Assembly: GCA_027025255.1 (NCBI GenBank)
Contig: JALVRC010000012.1
Span: 1 to 5,826, forward strand
DNA length: 5,826 bases
Direction: 5' to 3'
Origin: Caldifarciminota bacterium
GTDB lineage: Bacteria; Hydrothermota; Tepidihabitantia; B3-TA06; JALVRC01
This document shows positions 1 through 3,287 of this stretch, piece after piece. Below the pieces are notes generated by a model, which worked only from the letters and a program-made list of their open reading frames with translations, had not been told where the DNA came from and searched no databases. Made by a program: the position numbers and the translations under genes. How positions within the stretch are numbered: position 1 is the first letter of the stretch; every line of letters starts with the position of its first letter.

Positions 1-274
1 GTGCTTGAGACTTACTAAGTATTTCAAAATCAGCTTCTTTAATATAGTTAACAATAAAATCCGCTGCTTCTTTTATAGAAAGATTATTAATGATTCTTTT
101 CAAAAAAACATTAATCCCCATAGATTGGGGGATAGCATTGATTATCCTCTCAATACTATCCTTTTCTATTTCTAATAAACTTTCTTTTAAAAAATTCGCA
201 ATTTTTAATAAAAGTTCCCTTGCACCATGAATTCTATCGTAATTAATAGATTTAATAAACTCTTCTACATTCAC
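1..274 (-). CDS. Partial gene (N-terminal ~91 residues), possible eIF2B/ribose-1,5-bisphosphate isomerase-like protein
   Basis: An open frame reads leftward from a GTG at 274..272 and is uninterrupted to the window edge, so the C-terminus is missing. The GTG overlaps the TGA stop of the upstream cyclophilin-like gene (GTGA, 4-nt overlap). The ATG at 270..268 is not usable, because the next codon in that frame is TAG. I see no clear Shine-Dalgarno sequence before the GTG, so translation probably depends on coupling to the upstream gene. The protein begins MNVEEFIKSINYDRIHGARE and is mostly helical and charged. The D-x-I-x-GA-x-EL pattern near residues 12-20, followed by a P-x-SMG-I segment near residues 47-53, recalls the N-terminal helical domain of bacterial and archaeal eIF2B-alpha-like proteins (GA-x-E-[IL] and PSMAPI in that family). 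This is family recall from about 90 residues, with no catalytic domain visible. Another helical protein is possible. Confidence 0.5.
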   Translation of the reverse strand, partial: MNVEEFIKSINYDRIHGARELLLKIANFLKESLLEIEKDSIERIINAIPQSMGINVFLKRIINNLSIKEAADFIVNYIKEADFEILSKSQA

Positions 275-774
275 TCAATAATAGAAATTGTTATTTCATC
301 CCCCTGTTTAATTTTATACAGGACTTCTGCTCCCTTAGAAACCTTTCCAATAACTGTATTAATGCCATCAAATTCGTGATGTGGCTTTACAAGAATCCAT
401 AGTTCAGGAGAAACAGTCAAAGGACCACGAGAATTTAAAGCAACAGTTAAAGAATCGTTTTTAAAACCAAATCTTGTCTCACTTCTTGCCAATGAAAATA
501 TTCTTTTCTCTGCTGTATCTTTTACTACAATCATTCCCTTTCCTACTGCATAGATTTTTTTATTGTTATAATAACCTTCGTTAATAAGCTTTGAAAAAAC
601 CTTATTAGCAAGCTTCACAGAATCACTGTATAAAGTAACTTCAAAAACACCTTTATTCTTTACATTGACCTGTATAATTTTTGCCGCTTTTATTTCATTA
701 CTTCCATTCTTTTCGTTCTTTCCACAAAAAATAACCAGAACAAATAAGGCCAAAACGTATAAACCTTTCCTCAT
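271..774 (-). CDS. Probable lipoprotein with a degenerate cyclophilin-type PPIase domain
   Basis: A 167-residue protein starts at ATG 774..772, fixed by a strong AAAGGAGG five bases upstream. Residues 1-16 are a short basic start plus a hydrophobic stretch ending VIFC, and Cys17 is followed by a polar charged linker. This looks like a lipoprotein signal, although Phe at -1 is not the classical lipobox residue. Residues ~34-166 follow the cyclophilin order: a GVFEVTLY strand, a helix ending in EGYYNNKKIY, then HHEFDGINTVIGKVSKG and a final GDEITISI strand. Active cyclophilins catalyse cis-trans prolyl isomerisation and carry F-H-R-V, F-M-x-Q-G-G and S-Q-F-F-I. Here the equivalents read IYAV, GMIVVKD and PELWIL, so the catalytic Arg (Ala76), the Gln of FMxQ and the SQFF motif are all absent. 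I infer an envelope-anchored binding or chaperone domain rather than an active isomerase. It is the first gene of a two-gene unit with the partial gene to its left. Confidence 0.72.
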   Translation of the reverse strand: MRKGLYVLALFVLVIFCGKNEKNGSNEIKAAKIIQVNVKNKGVFEVTLYSDSVKLANKVFSKLINEGYYNNKKIYAVGKGMIVVKDTAEKRIFSLARSETRFGFKNDSLTVALNSRGPLTVSPELWILVKPHHEFDGINTVIGKVSKGAEVLYKIKQGDEITISIIE

Positions 775-779
775 ATCTA

Positions 780-787
780 CCTCCTTT
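780..787 (-). promoter_or_regulatory. Strong Shine-Dalgarno of the cyclophilin-like gene
   Basis: AAAGGAGG on the minus strand lies five bases before ATG 774..772. It is a near-complete anti-16S match and decides the start codon. Confidence 0.85.
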
Positions 788-792
788 AAGAT

Positions 793-820
793 ATTATATA
801 TAATTTCTGGGTTATGTCAA
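793..820 (-). promoter_or_regulatory. Sigma70-type promoter of the cyclophilin-like gene
   Basis: On the minus strand a perfect TTGACA (820..815) is followed after 16 bp by a perfect TATAAT (798..793). Transcription should start near 786-788, giving a leader of only about 12-15 nt that is essentially the Shine-Dalgarno sequence. This drives the cyclophilin-like gene and, by readthrough, the partial gene at 1-274. Confidence 0.75.
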
Positions 821-1022
821 GTATTTTTATTGCTCATTTATAAAACTCATAGTACGAATAAACAAATATAAGATAACAGCAGTAGATTAAGCAATAGGCA
901 ATTAGTTAGGAAAAGTATAGTAAACCTAATCACGTTTTTCACTATTAATATACTTAAAAACAACAGTATTATATACTTACACGGTCTATACTCACCTCTA
1001 TTTATAAAAGCTCTTTTAATTG

Positions 1023-1050
1023 TTGACATTTCTTAAATTATGTATATAAT
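1023..1050 (+). promoter_or_regulatory. Sigma70-type promoter of tRNA-His/mnmA
   Basis: A perfect TTGACA (1023-1028) is followed after 16 bp by a perfect TATAAT (1045-1050). The predicted start near 1057 is only a few bases before the mature tRNA 5' end at 1061, typical of a stable-RNA promoter. No terminator fits between the tRNA and mnmA, so this is also the likely mnmA promoter. Confidence 0.8.
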
Positions 1051-1060
1051 ATAATTGTTT

Positions 1061-1134
1061 GAGGTGCGTAGCTCAGTTGGTAGAGCTCCTGACTGTGGCT
1101 CAGGTTGTCGCGGGTTCAAGTCCCGTCGCACCTC
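1061..1134 (+). tRNA. tRNA-His (anticodon GTG)
   Basis: A full cloverleaf can be folded by eye. The acceptor stem is AGGTGCG (1062-1068) with CGCACCT (1127-1133). The D arm is GCTC/GAGC with loop AGTTGGTA. The anticodon stem is CCTGA/TCAGG with loop CTGTGGC, giving anticodon GTG at 1095-1097. The T arm is GCGGG-TTCAAGT-CCCGT. An extra G at 1061 (G-1) faces C at 1134 (C73), the G-1:C73 identity pair recognised by histidyl-tRNA synthetase, which confirms His independently of the anticodon. The bases after C73 are CTT, so CCA is not encoded and must be added by tRNA nucleotidyltransferase. It decodes CAC/CAU and lies 14 nt before the mnmA start codon. Confidence 0.96.
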
Positions 1135-1148
1135 CTTGTTTTTATTAT

Positions 1149-2120
1149 ATGAAAACTGTGTTGCTGGGTTTTAGTGGTGGTGTTGACTCAATCTACAGTG
1201 CAATCCTTCTAAAAAAAAGTTTTGATGTAGTCGCAATTCATTTAAAGATGAACGACTATAACATTATCAAACCAGCTGCAGAAAATGTTTTGAAGAAATT
1301 AAACATACCCTTAATCATATATGATATAAGAGAAATTTTCCAAAAAAAAGTTATAAACTACTTCAAGAATCTTTACAGAATAGGATTCACACCTAACCCG
1401 TGTATGTGGTGTAACAAACATATAAAGATTAAAATACTTAATGAATTTATGCTTAAGAATAATTTTAATTTCTTTTCAACTGGACACTATGTAATTACCA
1501 ACAAAGCTGGCAACCTATTTAGAGGAAAAGATTTATCTTATGAGCAAAGTTATTTTCTCTCTCTTGTAAGTAAAGATACACTAAGAAATGGTCTATTTCC
1601 ATTGGGGGAAAAACAAAAATTAAATGTAAACAAGAAATTTAGCTATATCGGAACAAAACCCAGCCAGGACATCTGTTTTATTAAAAACTCTATAGAAGAA
1701 TTTCTACTCAATAGCGGCATAAAGAAAAGAGAATTTTACATACATGTAAACAATAAAGTTTTTTTACGAGAAGCAGTCTACTTTACCCCTGGGCAGAGAA
1801 AAGGCTTTAAAATCCCTTTTTCTGAAAGACTCTACGTTGAAAGTATTAAAAATAACCATGTATATCTGGCGAATAGAGAACATATAAAAAAACACACGCT
1901 GGATTTTCTTGTTTTAAATAAATTTCATCCTCTAAAACACGAAGGGATTTATAACATTCAAATAAGGTATAGATCACCTGCTAATCTATGCAAAATATAT
2001 AACTATGCCAATAAAAAATGGCATGCGGAATGCGAGAAAGGTTATTTTGCACCAGCAAAAGGCCAATTCGCTGTCCTATACAAAGATGATGAGGTACAAG
2101 CAGGTAGTCTAATACTCTAA
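1149..2120 (+). CDS. mnmA: MnmA, tRNA-specific 2-thiouridylase
   Basis: A 323-residue protein that activates U34 of Lys/Glu/Gln tRNAs with ATP and inserts sulfur received from a persulfide relay, giving s2U34; it acts in the cytosol. Visible features in order are the PP-loop GFSGGVDS (residues 7-14), FTPNPCMWCNKHIK (80-93), STGHY (110-114), EQSYFL (132-137), FPLGEKQK (150-157), SQDICFI (172-178), FTPGQRKGF (212-220), IRYR (272-275) and a C-terminal barrel ending in PAKGQFAVLYKDD (302-314). Cys88 matches the family nucleophile and Cys176 the partner cysteine, so it should be active. The length is short against the usual ~350-370, mainly because the segment after the first Rossmann strand (residues ~31-42) is compressed. 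The start is ATG 1149. The frame stays open upstream through the tRNA, but that reading is tRNA sequence. There is no Shine-Dalgarno sequence in the 14-nt gap, so the message is probably cotranscribed with tRNA-His and released by tRNA 3' processing with a very short leader. Confidence 0.93.
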   Translation: MKTVLLGFSGGVDSIYSAILLKKSFDVVAIHLKMNDYNIIKPAAENVLKKLNIPLIIYDIREIFQKKVINYFKNLYRIGFTPNPCMWCNKHIKIKILNEFMLKNNFNFFSTGHYVITNKAGNLFRGKDLSYEQSYFLSLVSKDTLRNGLFPLGEKQKLNVNKKFSYIGTKPSQDICFIKNSIEEFLLNSGIKKREFYIHVNNKVFLREAVYFTPGQRKGFKIPFSERLYVESIKNNHVYLANREHIKKHTLDFLVLNKFHPLKHEGIYNIQIRYRSPANLCKIYNYANKKWHAECEKGYFAPAKGQFAVLYKDDEVQAGSLIL

Positions 2121-2128
2121 AAAGTATT
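2111..2128. terminator. Weak hairpin at the convergent gene ends
   Basis: AATACT (2111-2116) and AGTATT (2123-2128) form a perfect 6-bp stem with a 6-nt loop over the mnmA stop codon, in the 14-bp gap between convergent genes. The stem is A+T-rich, and the following T-rich stretch is interrupted in both directions. It could be a weak bidirectional terminator, but the evidence is slight. Confidence 0.25.
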
Positions 2129-2134
2129 TAATAT

Positions 2135-2737
2135 TTATTCCTGTTCAACCCATGGTTTTATATTACTTTCTGAAAATTTATAAACAGCGTACCCAAAAAT
2201 AAGACCTGCAAAAACATCTATGGAATAATGAACATGCATAAGCAATGTTCCTATAAGCATTACAAAAGCACCTATAATTTCAAACCATTTAAGCCATTTT
2301 ATTTGAGAAAATAATCCAAACATCATTGGAAAAGCAACATGACCTGAAAAAAATAAATCATTTCTGGCAACAAGTTTTGTTCTGAAAAGTGTCTCAAAAA
2401 TCCACGATCTATCATGAATAGCCTCAGGTCTGTACCCTATATGTGTAAGAACAATAAAAAATGTTCTTAAAAATATCAATATTGCTGAAGCAAATAGTAT
2501 ATATGTTAGTTTTTTTCTGTCCTTTACTGCAAAAACAATAAGAGGAAGTATCATAAGCACATAGTAACCATAGGTTACAATAAAATTCATATCAACAGGA
2601 GGAAATCTGTCAAGGAGTAAATCCTTAACTGGTGTACCTCTGAAGGTTTCTACGTATGCATGAGCAAAATATGTAACCCCTGATGCAATTGCTACAAGAA
2701 TTATAGATAAAATCAATTTCATTCTACTATTCATCAT
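2135..2737 (-). CDS. PAP2 / sphingomyelin-synthase-like (PAP2_C) membrane phosphatase or phosphotransferase
   Basis: A 200-residue polytopic membrane protein with about six hydrophobic segments (roughly 7-25, 53-71, 77-98, 129-145, 151-168 and 171-188). Key motifs are LRTFFIVLT near residues 90-98, NDLFFSGHV (126-134) and HYSIDV (170-175). His133, His170 and Asp174 match the His/His/Asp triad of the sphingomyelin-synthase-like branch of the PAP2 superfamily. That branch moves or hydrolyses phospho-headgroups at the membrane surface through a phosphohistidine intermediate. The gene overlaps the 3' end of the pgsA-like gene, so the natural guess is that it dephosphorylates phosphatidylglycerophosphate to PG. 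Headgroup transfer or undecaprenyl-pyrophosphate recycling are alternatives. Two ATGs are adjacent: AGGAG at 2744..2740 is only two bases from the first but five from the second (2734..2732), so Met2 is probably the true start (199 aa). Confidence 0.82.
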   Translation of the reverse strand: MMNSRMKLILSIILVAIASGVTYFAHAYVETFRGTPVKDLLLDRFPPVDMNFIVTYGYYVLMILPLIVFAVKDRKKLTYILFASAILIFLRTFFIVLTHIGYRPEAIHDRSWIFETLFRTKLVARNDLFFSGHVAFPMMFGLFSQIKWLKWFEIIGAFVMLIGTLLMHVHYSIDVFAGLIFGYAVYKFSESNIKPWVEQE

Positions 2738-3287
2738 GGCTCCTTAATATATAAATTAAATACTCAATACCAGACAGAAGCGTTATTATTGTTATTACAA
2801 GCATTGTATAAAATATCCATTTGCCCATTGAAGGAATCTTTAAAAGCATTACTATAGCAATAATAAAAGCACCTGCGGCTTGAACATTATGTTTAAGTTT
2901 TCCAGAGAATAAAGCAGGTAAGGTCTTTACCTTTTTAGAATAAACCATTCTTAAAAGTGTTATGGCAAGCTCTCTGAAAAAAATAAGATACAACATCCAG
3001 AAAGGATAAAATCCGTATATAAGGATAGCAAAAAAATATGAGAATGTAACTATCTTATCCGCCATAGGATCAATTATCTTACCAACTTCCGTTACCTCTT
3101 TTCTTCTGCGGGCAATCCAGCCATCAAGAATATCAGTAAATTCAATAAAGAAGAAAAGTCCTATTCCAAGAATTAGAAAAAGATAATGCCTTCCATAAGC
3201 CAGCAAAAAGAAAACGACCGGAGAAGCCACGACTCTACTTATAGAAAGAATATTTGGTAAATTAATAACATCATTTTTGTTTTTCAC
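2727..3287 (-). CDS. pgsA: CDP-alcohol phosphatidyltransferase, PgsA-type (CDP-DAG:glycerol-3-phosphate 3-phosphatidyltransferase)
   Basis: A 186-residue integral membrane enzyme of the inner membrane. The complete CDP-alcohol phosphotransferase signature D-x2-DG-x2-AR-x8-G-x3-D-x3-D is present: Asp52, Asp55, Gly56, Ala59, Arg60, Gly69, Asp73 and Asp77. These residues bind the metal ions and the CDP-lipid. PgsA features are the NLPNILSISR start (9-18), FREL...LLR (104-113) and SGKLKHNVQ (128-136, resembling the family GKxKT-x-Q). About six membrane segments are visible and the length is normal for PgsA. The expected reaction is CDP-diacylglycerol plus glycerol-3-phosphate giving phosphatidylglycerophosphate plus CMP. 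Another acceptor alcohol cannot be excluded by motif alone. The start is GTG 3287..3285, overlapping the RND stop as GTGA with AAAGGAG five bases upstream. The gene is thus coupled to the efflux gene before it and overlaps the PAP2-like gene after it. Confidence 0.88.
   Translation of the reverse strand: MKNKNDVINLPNILSISRVVASPVVFFLLAYGRHYLFLILGIGLFFFIEFTDILDGWIARRRKEVTEVGKIIDPMADKIVTFSYFFAILIYGFYPFWMLYLIFFRELAITLLRMVYSKKVKTLPALFSGKLKHNVQAAGAFIIAIVMLLKIPSMGKWIFYTMLVITIITLLSGIEYLIYILRSHDE
2740..2744 (-). promoter_or_regulatory. Shine-Dalgarno of the PAP2-like gene, favouring the second ATG
   Basis: AGGAG on the minus strand lies inside the last codons of the pgsA-like gene. It is two bases before ATG 2737 and five before ATG 2734. 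The latter spacing is the more normal, so the start is likely 2734 with an 8-nt overlap of the upstream gene. Confidence 0.6.

Larger units (their letters stand above)
775..1060. other. Divergent intergenic control region
   Basis: This very A+T-rich stretch separates the leftward lipoprotein operon from the rightward tRNA-His/mnmA unit. It holds one outward-facing consensus promoter at each end (793-820 and 1023-1050). The ~200 bases between them show no tRNA, no clear small gene, no strong inverted repeat and no recognisable operator. A 60-codon leftward ORF at 847-1029 is judged spurious. Confidence 0.6.

Noticed and set aside
665..871. Rightward ORF of 68 codons overlapping the start of the cyclophilin-like gene
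   Set aside because: It is antisense to a well-supported gene and its promoter, and it lacks a ribosome-binding site or recognisable motif.
1012..1019. Short A+T-rich palindrome just before the tRNA promoter (AAAGCTCTTTT region)
   Set aside because: The stem is about five A+T-rich pairs with a two-base loop, no T-tract follows and no gene ends there, so it is neither a credible terminator nor a clear operator.
847..1029. Leftward 60-codon hydrophobic ORF between the two divergent promoters
   Set aside because: It has no Shine-Dalgarno sequence, its start codon lies just inside the tRNA-His promoter, and its Leu/Ile-rich composition is what any A+T-rich noncoding stretch gives.
1059..1148. 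Upstream extension of mnmA starting at ATG 1059
   Set aside because: This stretch is the tRNA-His gene; the extension is translated tRNA with no counterpart in MnmA proteins.
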